Positions 17,978 to 26,862 of a DNA stretch of 64,000 nt are shown piece after piece. The stretch spans positions 3,596,001-3,660,000 of the forward strand of contig NZ_CP102285.1 in NCBI RefSeq assembly GCF_025151045.1. Direction: 5' to 3'. Numbering within the stretch: position 1 is the stretch's first letter; the number at the start of each line of letters is the position of its first letter. Both the position numbers and the translations under genes were made by a program. Under the pieces are notes generated by a model, which was given only the letters and a program-made list of their open reading frames with translations, searched no databases and was not told where the DNA came from. Origin of the DNA: Parabacteroides johnsonii DSM 18315. Its GTDB lineage: Bacteria; Bacteroidota; Bacteroidia; Bacteroidales; Tannerellaceae.

Positions 17978-19030
17978 ATGTACTACGACGCAATAGACCT
18001 ATTAAAAGGGATGATTTCACGTCCTTCTTTCAGCAGGGAAGAGGGAGAAGTGGCTGATTTTCTCAAGAAAAGTTGGGAAAAGGCCGGGTATAAGGTGAAC
18101 CGCAAGGGGAATAACCTATGGCTAATTGCTCCTGGTTTTGATTTGGACAAGCCTACCTTGCTGCTTAATTCGCATATCGACACTGTCAAGCCGGCTTCGG
18201 GCTGGACCAAAGATCCGTTTAAGCCAGAGGAGACGGAAGACGAACGTCTGTACGGTCTCGGCAGCAACGATGCCGGCGCGAGCGTAGTTTCTCTTTACGA
18301 GGCATTCAGAGTGTTGTCAGGAAAGGAACAACCCTACAACCTGATCTTCTTGGCTTCATGCGAAGAAGAAGTTTCCGGTAAGAACGGGCTGGAAAGTGCT
18401 CTTGCCGACCTTCCTCCCATCTCATTCGCCGTTGTCGGCGAACCGACTGGTATGCAACCTGCCATAGCCGAAAAGGGGCTGATGGTCCTGGATTGCGTAA
18501 GTACCGGTAAGGCCGGACATGCCGCCCGGAACGAAGGGATCAATGCCATCACGCTCGCTATGAAAGATATCGAATGGTTCAACAGCTATCAATTCCCGGA
18601 AAAAAGTGATTTCCTCGGACCGGTGAAAATGAGCGTAACGATTATCCATGCCGGTACACAGCACAATGTCATTCCGGACCGCTGCGAATTTACCGTCGAT
18701 ATCCGGACAAACGAATTCTATCCCAACGAAAAGCTGTTCGAACTGATCAAGCCTCAGGTCGGCTGCGAAATAAAGGCCCGCAGTTTCCGCCTCAACTCTA
18801 CCCGTACAGATTTGCAACATCCGTTCGTACGTCGCGCCGTCATGATGGGGAAAGAGCCTTTCGGTTCGCCTACTTTAAGCGACCAGGCCCTCATGCACTT
18901 CCCTTCCGTAAAGATCGGACCGGGAAACTCCGCCCGTTCCCATGCCGCCGACGAATATATCGGCCTGATGGAGATACGGGAAGCAATCGATATGTATGTG
19001 AAGTTATTAGACGGACTACAACTGGTATAA
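17978..19030 (+). CDS. M20 family deacylase, ArgE/DapE type
   Basis: The 350-residue zinc peptidase-like enzyme has the M20 metal ligands in sequence: LLNSHIDTV (His/Asp near 66-68), LGSNDAGAS (Asp near 95), CEEEVSGKNG (catalytic Glu and ligand near 128-129), VVGEPT and the C-terminal SARSHAADEY His. The dimerisation domain sits between about 165 and 270. In Bacteroidetes the ArgE counterpart removes a succinyl or acetyl group from ornithine or citrulline in arginine synthesis, so that is the best guess; the exact acyl group and amino acid cannot be read here. It lies between ribF and a flippase gene, with only a 1-bp gap to the latter. Confidence 0.85.
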   Translation: MYYDAIDLLKGMISRPSFSREEGEVADFLKKSWEKAGYKVNRKGNNLWLIAPGFDLDKPTLLLNSHIDTVKPASGWTKDPFKPEETEDERLYGLGSNDAGASVVSLYEAFRVLSGKEQPYNLIFLASCEEEVSGKNGLESALADLPPISFAVVGEPTGMQPAIAEKGLMVLDCVSTGKAGHAARNEGINAITLAMKDIEWFNSYQFPEKSDFLGPVKMSVTIIHAGTQHNVIPDRCEFTVDIRTNEFYPNEKLFELIKPQVGCEIKARSFRLNSTRTDLQHPFVRRAVMMGKEPFGSPTLSDQALMHFPSVKIGPGNSARSHAADEYIGLMEIREAIDMYVKLLDGLQLV

Positions 19031-19031
19031 A

Positions 19032-20540
19032 ATGATCCAACTGTTAAAAGACAAAAGCAATATTATGCAAGCCTTTTGGTTAGGTTTCGGAAGACTTAGC
19101 TCATTTGCATTGGCTTTTGTCAGTGCAGCGATTCTGTCCCGTTTTCTTAGCAAAGAAGATTATGGGACCTATAAACAAATCATGTATTTATATGCATCTT
19201 TTTCATTAATCTTCATGGCAGGTCTTCCGGAAACACTTACCTATTTTCTGCCAAAATTAAAGAAAGAAGAGCAAAAATACTTAGTTCTCCAGTTTGAAAT
19301 AATATTCATCTTCTTAGGATTGCTGTTTTCTTCTTGCTTATATTTTGGCTCCTCTACTATTGCTGAGATATTGAATAACCCAACCTTGGCAGATGCACTA
19401 AAAATATATGCGCCGGTCCCCTTGTTGCTGATGCCGACTTTCACTATGGAAAGCATTTACATGAACGAACATAAAAGCCATTATCAAGCGATTTATCTTA
19501 TTTTCTCGCGATTCATGGTTTTATGCGGTATTACACTTCCAGTCATTTTCTATCAGGCAAGTTGTCAAGTAGCTCTTCATGGCTTGGTCTTCTCGTCTGC
19601 TTGTATGCTCATTGTGGCTCTATTTTTGATAGCTAAGCCATACAAAGGATATCACTGTCAGAGAAGCCATTTGAATATACGAGATGTCATTGGCTATTCT
19701 ATTCCTTTGTTGAGTGCAGACTTTGCTTTGATGCTATTCAATTCAGCCGATCAGTTTTTCATCAGCCGATATTTTGGAGAAGCTGTTTTTGCCGAATATT
19801 CCAATGGATTCATACAATTTCCTTTAGCAACTATGGTGTCAGGAAGTGTCCTAACTGTATTGATACCAATGTTTTCACAAGCCAATACTACTAAGAAACT
19901 AAACGAGGCTATCCGATCATGGCAAAATGCCATCCGAAAAACCTGCTTGTTGCTCTATCCGATCTTAGTATTTTGTTTCTTTTTTGCGACAGAGATTGTT
20001 ACGTTCATTTATGGGAAAAACTATACTTGTTCGGCCATTTACTTTCAAATCATACTTATTAGCAATTTATTTAATATTTATCCATTCCTTCCCCTTTTAT
20101 TGGCACTCAAAAAGTTAAAAGTATATTCATCTTTTTACTTCTTATCTGCCTTATCCATCTGGGTAACGGAGGCTATTGGGATTCGTCTCTTTTCTTCCCC
20201 GATTGCTATTGCTTGTATATCAATTACCAATACAATCTTGTTAGTAGTCGTGTTTTACCTTTACATAAAAAGGGAGTTACAAACAACTGTGTTTACAAGC
20301 AGAATTTTGTTATTTCTGAGCAAGGTGCTATTTCACAGCCTATTGACTGCCTCTCTGATTTACTGGAGTACATCGGCCTTTCAGGAATCATATCCACCAT
20401 TGATTACCTTGCTGATGGCATTTCTGCTTTTTTATTTAGTGCTCGTCGCAAGCAGTCGCTTGTTTGGACTCAATTATATGAGTATTTTAGTACATCTTTT
20501 TAATTCTTTCACAAACAAAAATCATGGACGTTCAAATTAA
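19032..20540 (+). CDS. Polysaccharide/oligosaccharide flippase (MOP superfamily, Wzx-like)
   Basis: The 502-residue membrane protein has about 12-14 predicted hydrophobic segments spread over the whole length, starting with ARLSSFALAFVSAAILSRFL-like residues (12-40) and the LSKEDYGTYKQ cytoplasmic loop typical of the flippase branch of the MOP superfamily. It would move a lipid-linked oligosaccharide across the inner membrane. The coding sequence is visibly richer in A+T than ribF and argE before it, and it overlaps the next gene by 17 bp. Both point to a two-gene unit of different origin. No glycosyltransferase is adjacent, which is unusual for a Wzx. Confidence 0.85.
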   Translation: MIQLLKDKSNIMQAFWLGFGRLSSFALAFVSAAILSRFLSKEDYGTYKQIMYLYASFSLIFMAGLPETLTYFLPKLKKEEQKYLVLQFEIIFIFLGLLFSSCLYFGSSTIAEILNNPTLADALKIYAPVPLLLMPTFTMESIYMNEHKSHYQAIYLIFSRFMVLCGITLPVIFYQASCQVALHGLVFSSACMLIVALFLIAKPYKGYHCQRSHLNIRDVIGYSIPLLSADFALMLFNSADQFFISRYFGEAVFAEYSNGFIQFPLATMVSGSVLTVLIPMFSQANTTKKLNEAIRSWQNAIRKTCLLLYPILVFCFFFATEIVTFIYGKNYTCSAIYFQIILISNLFNIYPFLPLLLALKKLKVYSSFYFLSALSIWVTEAIGIRLFSSPIAIACISITNTILLVVVFYLYIKRELQTTVFTSRILLFLSKVLFHSLLTASLIYWSTSAFQESYPPLITLLMAFLLFYLVLVASSRLFGLNYMSILVHLFNSFTNKNHGRSN

Positions 20541-22182
20541 GTTATATCGAAATAAATGGATATCCGGAAACGGAATTCATAGCATCGGATGGGCTTCTAC
20601 TCCTGACACTTGCTATCCGGATAAAGCCTTCCACCAATTTATCGAATCGCAAATTGATCCGAACACATTCGGCGCAGATGATGCTTATCAATTAGCAAAC
20701 ACACTCAATGGGAGCTATGCTTTAGTAATTACCACACATCAAAGCGTCTTTTTAATTGCAGACAGAACACGGTCATATCCCTTAATCTATCTAAAAAATA
20801 AGGGTGTCCTATATATCACAGATGATTTTTTATCTCTAAAAGCCGATTATGTACTCAAACCTACAGTGGATATTTCTCAGGCCGAAACATTCCTCCTTTC
20901 AAGTTTGACGTTCGGAAACCATACGATTTACAAAGAGGTATTTGGCATACAAGCTGCCGAAATAGTAGAATTATCTAAACAAAATGAGACTGCCAAGTCA
21001 AAACGTTATTTTCGCTATACGCTAAATACCGAAAACAAGCAGCAACTCATAACTAAAGAAGAGATCAACAAGCAAAACGAAATATTTGCCCATGTTTTCC
21101 AACGAATGTCAGATAGTGCTCCGACCGTACATAATTGGATTGTACCTTTAAGTGGAGGGCATGATTCTCGTATGATTATCAATCAAATACATAAGCTGGG
21201 AATTAAAAATGTGATTTGTTTTTCATACGGAGAAGTCAACAATCGGCAAGCTCAATTAAGCCAACGAGTGGCTAATGCATTAGGGTATCCTTGGTATTTC
21301 GTTGAATATACTGCTGAAAAGTGGTATCAAATACGACAAACTGCCGATTTTAACCGATATTTCGACTTTGCTTTCAACGGAATAAGCAATCCGCATATAC
21401 AAGATCTGTTAGCAGTATATGAACTGAACAAACAGGGTGTTTTCCACCCTGACGATATTTTTGTTCCAGGACATACATTCGATTTTATCACAGGTTCTCA
21501 ATGTCTAAGAAATATAAAAGAACTACAGTCGGAGAAAGATGTTATCAATTATTTGAGATACTGCATCAATCAATGGAGTTACAAAACACGTCCCAAACAT
21601 CTTTTAAAAGAGATTACTGATATGATCAGGCAAACCCCTTTACCTTATAATAACTTTACAGAATACTTCTATTGGCAAGAATGGCATTGCAAATTTTTAT
21701 TGAACAGTGTCCGTGTATATGAATATTTCGGATTTGATTGGCGTGCACCTTTATGGGACCAAGAGCTGGTTAAATATTGGCAATCGTTGCACGTAGACTA
21801 CAAATTATACCGCAATTTTCTATATGAATGTGAACAACAAGGACTATATAATGAACCTCTACGCTCCATCCCATTTGATTTTCAAATGAATCCAAAAGCT
21901 CGCACAATAGACAAACTGTTGCGTTTGATTCCCTATACCTTCATTCGCAAAATTAAACATTATATTCGCCCGCAAGCCATACATTTAGATGACGGGCTGC
22001 ATCATGTATATGCTCATCAAAAAACAATCTTAAAAGATCAGGCTACCTACAACTCTTGTCCCAAAGCATTACAAAACTATTTGAAACCGTATAAAAATCG
22101 ACCTTTATGCTGGTTCCCAGACAATGATAACAATAGTATGTACGCTTTGCGAGAGCAATTTAAACAGGAAGTTTTTTCCTAA
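20524..22182 (+). CDS. Asparagine-synthetase-like protein lacking the glutaminase Cys
   Basis: The 552-residue protein has an asparagine synthetase B layout. The first ~170 residues resemble a class II glutamine amidotransferase fold (LNGSYALVITTH...LIADRTRSYPLIY), but the start is MDVQI, with no Cys2, so it should not hydrolyse glutamine. The C-terminal part has the ATP-binding PP-loop PLSGGHDSRM (Ser210 to Ser215), which should allow AMP activation of a carboxylate. Relatives in polysaccharide loci amidate uronic acids, or in other pathways form amide bonds using ammonia or an amine. Next to a flippase, modification of a surface glycan is the best inference. A+T-rich like the flippase. Its stop overlaps the convergent envC-like gene by 4 bp. 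Confidence 0.8.
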   Translation: MDVQIKLYRNKWISGNGIHSIGWASTPDTCYPDKAFHQFIESQIDPNTFGADDAYQLANTLNGSYALVITTHQSVFLIADRTRSYPLIYLKNKGVLYITDDFLSLKADYVLKPTVDISQAETFLLSSLTFGNHTIYKEVFGIQAAEIVELSKQNETAKSKRYFRYTLNTENKQQLITKEEINKQNEIFAHVFQRMSDSAPTVHNWIVPLSGGHDSRMIINQIHKLGIKNVICFSYGEVNNRQAQLSQRVANALGYPWYFVEYTAEKWYQIRQTADFNRYFDFAFNGISNPHIQDLLAVYELNKQGVFHPDDIFVPGHTFDFITGSQCLRNIKELQSEKDVINYLRYCINQWSYKTRPKHLLKEITDMIRQTPLPYNNFTEYFYWQEWHCKFLLNSVRVYEYFGFDWRAPLWDQELVKYWQSLHVDYKLYRNFLYECEQQGLYNEPLRSIPFDFQMNPKARTIDKLLRLIPYTFIRKIKHYIRPQAIHLDDGLHHVYAHQKTILKDQATYNSCPKALQNYLKPYKNRPLCWFPDNDNNSMYALREQFKQEVFS

Positions 22183-23504
22183 TCCAGCCACGGAGCTGGA
22201 TTCAATTTCGTCTTTTCTTTCCAAAGCTGGAAATGAAGGATCGTAGCATTGCCATCCTCAGTATCGGTAAAAATCTTTCCGATCGCCTGGCGGGTACTTA
22301 CCTTATCGCCTGCCTTCACATAGACCTGGCTCAAATTGCTGTAAACCGTCAGATAGTTACCGTGACGGATAATGACCGAATTGTTATATCCCGGGACAAC
22401 GAACACGCGTGTCACCTCGCCATTGAACACGGCACGAGCATCAGCCCCTGGAGCGGTCTGGATATCGATACCGCTGTTATTCGTACGGACATACTTCAGT
22501 TCCTGATGCTGCTGCTCGCCAAAGGCAGCGACAATCGTATGGCGACCGGACACAGGATAGGGCAAACGGCCCTTATTGCCTGCAAAATCATCAGACAAAC
22601 GTTTCTCGGCTTTTGTCATGGCATATCCCCCTTTGGTATCGGCAACACGTTCCTCACGGACCTGCTCTGTCTCAGGTGCGGTATCAGGGACTTTCTTGCC
22701 TGAAGCAGCTGCCTTTTCACGTGCCAGACGGTTCCTTTCAGCACGGGCGGCCCGCTCACGGGCGGCTTCGGCTTCGGCACGGGCGATTTCTTCAGCTATC
22801 TGCTTTTCGATCTGGCGGTTCAGGGCATCAGCCTGCTTCTTCTTCTTTTTCAGATCAGCCTGCAACTGCTTCTGTTTCTTGTTTAACTGCTGCACCTCCT
22901 CTTTTTGGCTCGATTCTTCGGTCTGGAGCTTGCGGCTTTCATCTTCCCGTGCCCCCAATAAGGCGTTCTTCTCGGAACGCGTCTTTTCCAGTTCTTTCTG
23001 CTTGTCGGCAATTTCCTTTTGCTTATCGATAATTTCGGATGCTTGCTTCTTCTGCCAGTCGGCATACTCGCGAAGGTAACGCATACGGCGAAGAGACTGG
23101 GCGAAATTGTCAGCGGAAAGGATAAACAGCAATTTATCCTGCGAACTACGGCGTTTGTACATGCTTTGAACCGATTTACCGTAATTCTGCCGTTTATTCC
23201 CCAACTCTTTTTCCAGTTGGGAGATGTTACGGCGGGAAGAAGCTATTTGTTTGTCTATTTCCCCGATCTCTTGGTTCAGGAGACTGATAACCTGTTTACG
23301 GGAAAGAATTTGTTTGGAGAGCAGGTTTAGCCGGTTTAGAGAGTTACGTGCCGTCTGCCGCGTCTCGTCTAATAACTGGCTGGTCATCTCGATCTCGGCA
23401 AGTGCGGCTTTACGCTGTTTTTCGAGTTCGCGCACTCTTGCCGAGTTCTGTGCGAAAACAGAACCGATCGACAGCACGAATATGACGAACCAGAGATATC
23501 TCAT
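22179..23504 (-). CDS. EnvC-like murein hydrolase activator, degenerate LytM/M23 domain
   Basis: The 441-residue protein has a signal peptide (1-18), a long charged coiled coil (about 22-270, rich in Lys, Glu, Gln and Arg) and a C-terminal LytM fold (about 315-440). The zinc site is incomplete: the usual HxGID start is NNSGID, and the usual HxHF is ILHFQ, so one His of each pair is missing. This is the pattern of EnvC/NlpD, which switch on amidases at the division site instead of cutting peptidoglycan themselves. It is the last gene of the dut-TPR-DUF4292 group, 1 bp after its neighbour. Confidence 0.88.
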   Translation of the reverse strand: MRYLWFVIFVLSIGSVFAQNSARVRELEKQRKAALAEIEMTSQLLDETRQTARNSLNRLNLLSKQILSRKQVISLLNQEIGEIDKQIASSRRNISQLEKELGNKRQNYGKSVQSMYKRRSSQDKLLFILSADNFAQSLRRMRYLREYADWQKKQASEIIDKQKEIADKQKELEKTRSEKNALLGAREDESRKLQTEESSQKEEVQQLNKKQKQLQADLKKKKKQADALNRQIEKQIAEEIARAEAEAARERAARAERNRLAREKAAASGKKVPDTAPETEQVREERVADTKGGYAMTKAEKRLSDDFAGNKGRLPYPVSGRHTIVAAFGEQQHQELKYVRTNNSGIDIQTAPGADARAVFNGEVTRVFVVPGYNNSVIIRHGNYLTVYSNLSQVYVKAGDKVSTRQAIGKIFTDTEDGNATILHFQLWKEKTKLNPAPWLD

Positions 23505-23505
23505 C

Positions 23506-24345
23506 TTACATCTTACTACTACTCAACGATTTGATGATCTGAGACAATGTGATACGTTTATATTTGGCAGGAATGGAAAAATCCATTTTCACCGGGACAT
23601 CCGTCTGCATACGGGAGAAATACAGTGTAATTCCTCCTTGCGAAGCGCCCTCCTTCATCACCTGCACATCCATTTTCATCGGGAATGGCTGTCCGTCTGC
23701 CAAGCGAAAATCGGCATAGTCCCATTGCAGGGCGTAACGGTCTGAAGGTTCGGCAATACAGGTTGAGAGAATCTTCTCCTCTCCATCCGCCATAAAAGTG
23801 TACAATAGTCCCATCACATCCTTTACCTGTATTTCGGCTGTGGGTCCGTCCTGCTTCAACTTAAAACGACTATACTGCTTCGGGCTGATCCCTTGCTGTC
23901 CAGGAAGGAACAGATGATTGGTGAAAAGCGCCTGCAGATTATAAAAATTGAACTCAATCGGCGTCTGCCCTTTTAGGTTGGCATAATTATCAGCTACATA
24001 GCGCTTGTTCATGCGGTCGATCACTTTTACGCTATCCACACTGATCTCGGCGCGGAAAACCTCAATACCTAAAAAAGGTTGTACGGACAACTGGAAAGCG
24101 CTGTCTTTTACCATCTTCAGGTCAACACGAGAACTCATATTGTTACCCGGCAGGTTCAAGTCTACGTTCAGGCGTGCGGTCAGGGTTTCATACTTAAACG
24201 CCTGCTCCTGCATAAGCGCAAAGAACTCGTTATGCGCTTTCGCTCCGCCTGCTTCGACCGTACCGACTTTCTTGGTCGATTTGCAGCCTGTGAACGACAG
24301 GGCGATAAAAAAGGCCAGCACAAAGGCAAAGCTTATCTTATTCAT
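23506..24345 (-). CDS. DUF4292 lipoprotein
   Basis: The 279-residue lipoprotein (lipobox FTGC, Cys20) has the DUF4292 domain over residues ~35-275, a beta-rich fold of the LolA/LolB-like type judged from length and pattern. Features seen are the alternating hydrophobic strands (SRVDLKMVKDSAFQLSVQPF) and the conserved FNFYNLQALFTN stretch near 143. Function is not established; an outer-membrane lipoprotein helper is plausible. It overlaps the TPR gene by 8 bp and leads into the envC-like gene, so all three are co-translated or co-transcribed. Confidence 0.8.
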   Translation of the reverse strand: MNKISFAFVLAFFIALSFTGCKSTKKVGTVEAGGAKAHNEFFALMQEQAFKYETLTARLNVDLNLPGNNMSSRVDLKMVKDSAFQLSVQPFLGIEVFRAEISVDSVKVIDRMNKRYVADNYANLKGQTPIEFNFYNLQALFTNHLFLPGQQGISPKQYSRFKLKQDGPTAEIQVKDVMGLLYTFMADGEEKILSTCIAEPSDRYALQWDYADFRLADGQPFPMKMDVQVMKEGASQGGITLYFSRMQTDVPVKMDFSIPAKYKRITLSQIIKSLSSSKM

Positions 24346-26071
24346 TCTTGACCTCCTCTTCTATATAGGTTCCTTCTGCGATCTTGCGATCCAGTACCTC
24401 ACTTTCTTTTCCCATCTCCTTCGCCTTCTTCCACTGTTCAAGCGCTTTTTCCTTATCACCGCTCATAAAGAGGATATCGCCGTAATGGTCCACCAGTTCG
24501 GAACTTTTGGTCGTATCGTTGGCAAGAGCGCTCTCTATGTATATCTTGGCAAGCGTATAGTTTCCTTGTACAAAGAATATCCAAGCATAGGTATCAAGAT
24601 AAGTCGAATTGTTCGGTTCCAGTTTGACCGCCAACGCGCTCATCCGCTCCGCCTTTTTCAGGTCTTTCTTTTCCAGTGAAAGAAAATAGGCATAATTATT
24701 GAGGACGACCACATTCTTATCATTATATTTCAAAGCTTCGTCATATGCCTTGTAGGCTTCCGGCATATTCTTGATCTGATAGTAAATATCGCCTATCTGC
24801 CCATAAAAATCAGACTTCAACCCGACGTTCGTCTCTGGAATAATCTCCAGGCCGGCTTTGTAAGTATCCAGTGCATCCTGATACTTTTCCTGCTGGAAAT
24901 AAGCGATCCCAAGATAAAAGTAATACTCCGGTGCATCGGGGAAAAGCTCCTGGCAACGGGTACAAATACGGATCACTTCGGGGATGTCTTCCGACTTCAA
25001 CGCCAGATTCAGGAGTTGTTGCCAGGCAGCAGCATTCGAAGGCTCCATCTCGGTAATCAGCTGAAACTGGAAACGGGCTTCGTCTGTCTTTCCCTGCGTA
25101 ATCAGCAAACTACCGTACATCTGTTTCAGATCGATATCTTCCGGATGTTGTTCCAGCAATGTCAGGAAAAGGGCATTCGCGCTCTCGGTCCCTTTCTTCG
25201 TCTGCTGCAATTTGAGAATATAGCGGGACAGGATACCGACTTTCGTATCGACATCCAGCTTTTCATTCACCAATGCATTGCGTATCTGCGTCTCGGCAGC
25301 GTCCTTATTACCGACAGCTTCATAATAGTTCGCCATGGAGACAATGTAATAAGGACTTCCCGGATCGATTTCGTGCGCTTTCTGATAATATTTCAGTGCT
25401 TTGACCGTATCATTCTTTTCCAGGTGAAGATCACCCAGAATTATCTGATAGCGGGATTCCATCGGGAACTTGTCGGCAAGCTTTTCCACCTCTTTGAACG
25501 CATTTTCGGTCTGCTCCAACGCGTTATACAACTTATATTTCTGCATTGAAAGCGCTTCATTCATACCGATGGACGATTCGAGGGCGTCATAAGCATCGAT
25601 CGCCTTCCCGATTTCGCCTTCCTGTGTAAGCGCATCCGCCAGGTAATAGTTCAACTCCGGTTTTCCGGGATAATCTTTTACAAGCTTCTCATACTCTTCC
25701 GCCGCCTCGCCGAACATACCAAGGTTGCGGCTCATGGTCGCCAACGCCAGTCTATAGGTAAAATTATCGGAACTGTAAGCCACTGCACGTCTCAACATCT
25801 CCAACGACTTTTCCGGACGGTTCAGCTGGGCATAAAACGAAGAAAGTTCGTATAAGACGGCCGAAGCAGTCGAGTCGATCGCCAGACAATGGTTAAAGGC
25901 ATCATAAGCAGCATCGAATTTTCCGGCAGTCTTCAAGTTCAGCCCTTCGTAGAAGAAGTAATCGAATTTCCGCTGATCCGCCTCCTGTCCCTGCGCCCTC
26001 AACGACAGCGGACATCCCATCAAAGGGAATAGGAACAATATCGAAAACAGCAACTTTAGCATTTTCCTCAT
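24338..26071 (-). CDS. TPR-repeat lipoprotein
   Basis: I chose the ATG at 26071 (577 residues); a TTG nine bases earlier lies inside an AATTGTCAATT repeat. A lipoprotein-like signal (FPLMGC) is followed by at least twelve tetratricopeptide repeats, seen as recurrent motifs such as YYYLGIAYFQQEKYQDALDT and AYKAYDEALKYNDKN. Such proteins act as scaffolds in the periplasm or at the outer membrane. It is the second gene of the dut group and overlaps the DUF4292 gene by 8 bp. The partner is unknown; proximity to the envC-like gene suggests an envelope role. Confidence 0.85.
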   Translation of the reverse strand: MRKMLKLLFSILFLFPLMGCPLSLRAQGQEADQRKFDYFFYEGLNLKTAGKFDAAYDAFNHCLAIDSTASAVLYELSSFYAQLNRPEKSLEMLRRAVAYSSDNFTYRLALATMSRNLGMFGEAAEEYEKLVKDYPGKPELNYYLADALTQEGEIGKAIDAYDALESSIGMNEALSMQKYKLYNALEQTENAFKEVEKLADKFPMESRYQIILGDLHLEKNDTVKALKYYQKAHEIDPGSPYYIVSMANYYEAVGNKDAAETQIRNALVNEKLDVDTKVGILSRYILKLQQTKKGTESANALFLTLLEQHPEDIDLKQMYGSLLITQGKTDEARFQFQLITEMEPSNAAAWQQLLNLALKSEDIPEVIRICTRCQELFPDAPEYYFYLGIAYFQQEKYQDALDTYKAGLEIIPETNVGLKSDFYGQIGDIYYQIKNMPEAYKAYDEALKYNDKNVVVLNNYAYFLSLEKKDLKKAERMSALAVKLEPNNSTYLDTYAWIFFVQGNYTLAKIYIESALANDTTKSSELVDHYGDILFMSGDKEKALEQWKKAKEMGKESEVLDRKIAEGTYIEEEVKNE

Positions 26072-26108
26072 AATTGTCAATTATCAATTATTAATTGTCA
26101 ATTCAGAA
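26069..26108. repeat. AATTGTCAATT-type intergenic repeat
   Basis: Two direct AATTGTCAATT units separated by related A/T-rich sequence fill the 37-bp space between dut and the TPR gene. The same unit recurs at 29391-29518 and 30159-30227, where it forms inverted pairs. Confidence 0.6.
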
Positions 26109-26540
26109 TTATTTCCCTGTGTGACCGAAGCCGCCAGCACCCCGTTCGGTGTCGTCCAGCGCTTCCACCAGCTGCCAAGCGACCTGGCTATGAGTCGTGA
26201 TCACCATCTGGCAAATCCGCTCTCCGTCATTGACGGTAAAAGGTTCGGATGAGAGATTTATCAGGATTATACCGATCTCGCCGCGATAGTCCGCATCGAT
26301 AGTACCCGGAGTGTTCAGCAATGTAATGCCATGCTTCAATGCCAGACCGCTACGGGGGCGCATCTGTGCCTCATAGCCTTCCGGCAATGCGATATATAAT
26401 CCGGTCGGAATCAGTTTCCGTTCAAGGGGGTTCAAAACTACCGGTTCCGTCAGATTTGCACGGATATCCATTCCTGCCGACAGCGGAGTCGCGTATCCCG
26501 GCAGCGGATGGTGTGACTTATTTATGATCTTTACTTCCAT
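26109..26540 (-). CDS. dut: dUTP pyrophosphatase
   Basis: The 143-residue protein has the five dUTPase motifs: [10 protein letters not shown] (21-30), [10 protein letters not shown] (about 62-71), [13 protein letters not shown] (about 78-90), GERICQMVI and the C-terminal [11 protein letters not shown]. Asp in motif 3 activates water. It converts dUTP to dUMP as a trimer, keeping uracil out of DNA and feeding thymidylate synthesis. It is the first gene of the dut/TPR/DUF4292/envC-like group and has a -7 box 20 bp upstream. Confidence 0.97.
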   Translation of the reverse strand: MEVKIINKSHHPLPGYATPLSAGMDIRANLTEPVVLNPLERKLIPTGLYIALPEGYEAQMRPRSGLALKHGITLLNTPGTIDADYRGEIGIILINLSSEPFTVNDGERICQMVITTHSQVAWQLVEALDDTERGAGGFGHTGK

Positions 26541-26559
26541 AAACTCTTTTATTTCCGGG

Positions 26560-26567
26560 CAAATTTA
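26560..26567 (-). promoter_or_regulatory. -7 box for dut
   Basis: TAAATTTG on the minus strand fits TAnnTTTG and would give a leader of about 13 nt before the dut ATG. Confidence 0.5.
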
Positions 26568-26739
26568 CACAAATATCCCTGATTACCATCTCTTGGAAGT
26601 TCCATTATTCTTTAAATTATGCTTATAAAACGAACGTTCATCGCTCAACAGGCTTAGCTCACCCGGACAGCCTTCTGTCACTTCGAGCGGAAGATGAGCA
26701 CGATAACTTTGCAGGTTCATTTAGAATAGACTCATTATA

Positions 26740-26812
26740 AAAGCAAAAAGGATCACCCTCACAGGCAATCCTTTCTTATTAACCAAAACCTTAACTATGA
26801 AAAAATTTATGA
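26740..26812 (-). ncRNA. Small RNA, paralogue of 48441-48512
   Basis: On the minus strand a 30-base block (TAAATTTTTTCATAGTTAAG, then GTTTTGGTTA) is followed by a hairpin (AAAGGAT/ATCCTTT, 26768-26774 with 26747-26753) and a U-rich tail. The loop contains GCCTGTGAGGGT. A second locus on the plus strand near 48441 carries the same block with one change, the same loop with one change, and a stem of different sequence that still pairs. The block starts where transcription from the promoter at 26815-26845 should begin. It lies between dut and the GH2-like remnant gene, both on the same strand. Paralogous small RNA families are known in Bacteroides; whether this is one of them I cannot check. The remaining bases of the 322-bp gap hold nothing I recognise. 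Confidence 0.75.
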
Positions 26813-26814
26813 TG

Positions 26815-26845
26815 CGAATATAGGGTATCTTTTTTAATCTGCAAA
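26815..26845 (-). promoter_or_regulatory. Promoter of the small RNA
   Basis: On the minus strand TTTG (26842-26845), 19 bases, then TATATTCG (26815-26822) match the Bacteroidetes -33/-7 arrangement. The paralogous copy has the same 19-base spacing. Confidence 0.7.
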
Positions 26846-26862
26846 CTTTTTCGAGAAAAAAT

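Noticed and set aside
26797-26823. Tiny frame starting ATGAAAAAATTT opposite the small RNA
   Set aside because: Both paralogous loci can read Met-Lys-Lys-Phe on the opposite strand, but the frames diverge at once and end soon, while promoter, terminator and stem covariation all support the other strand.
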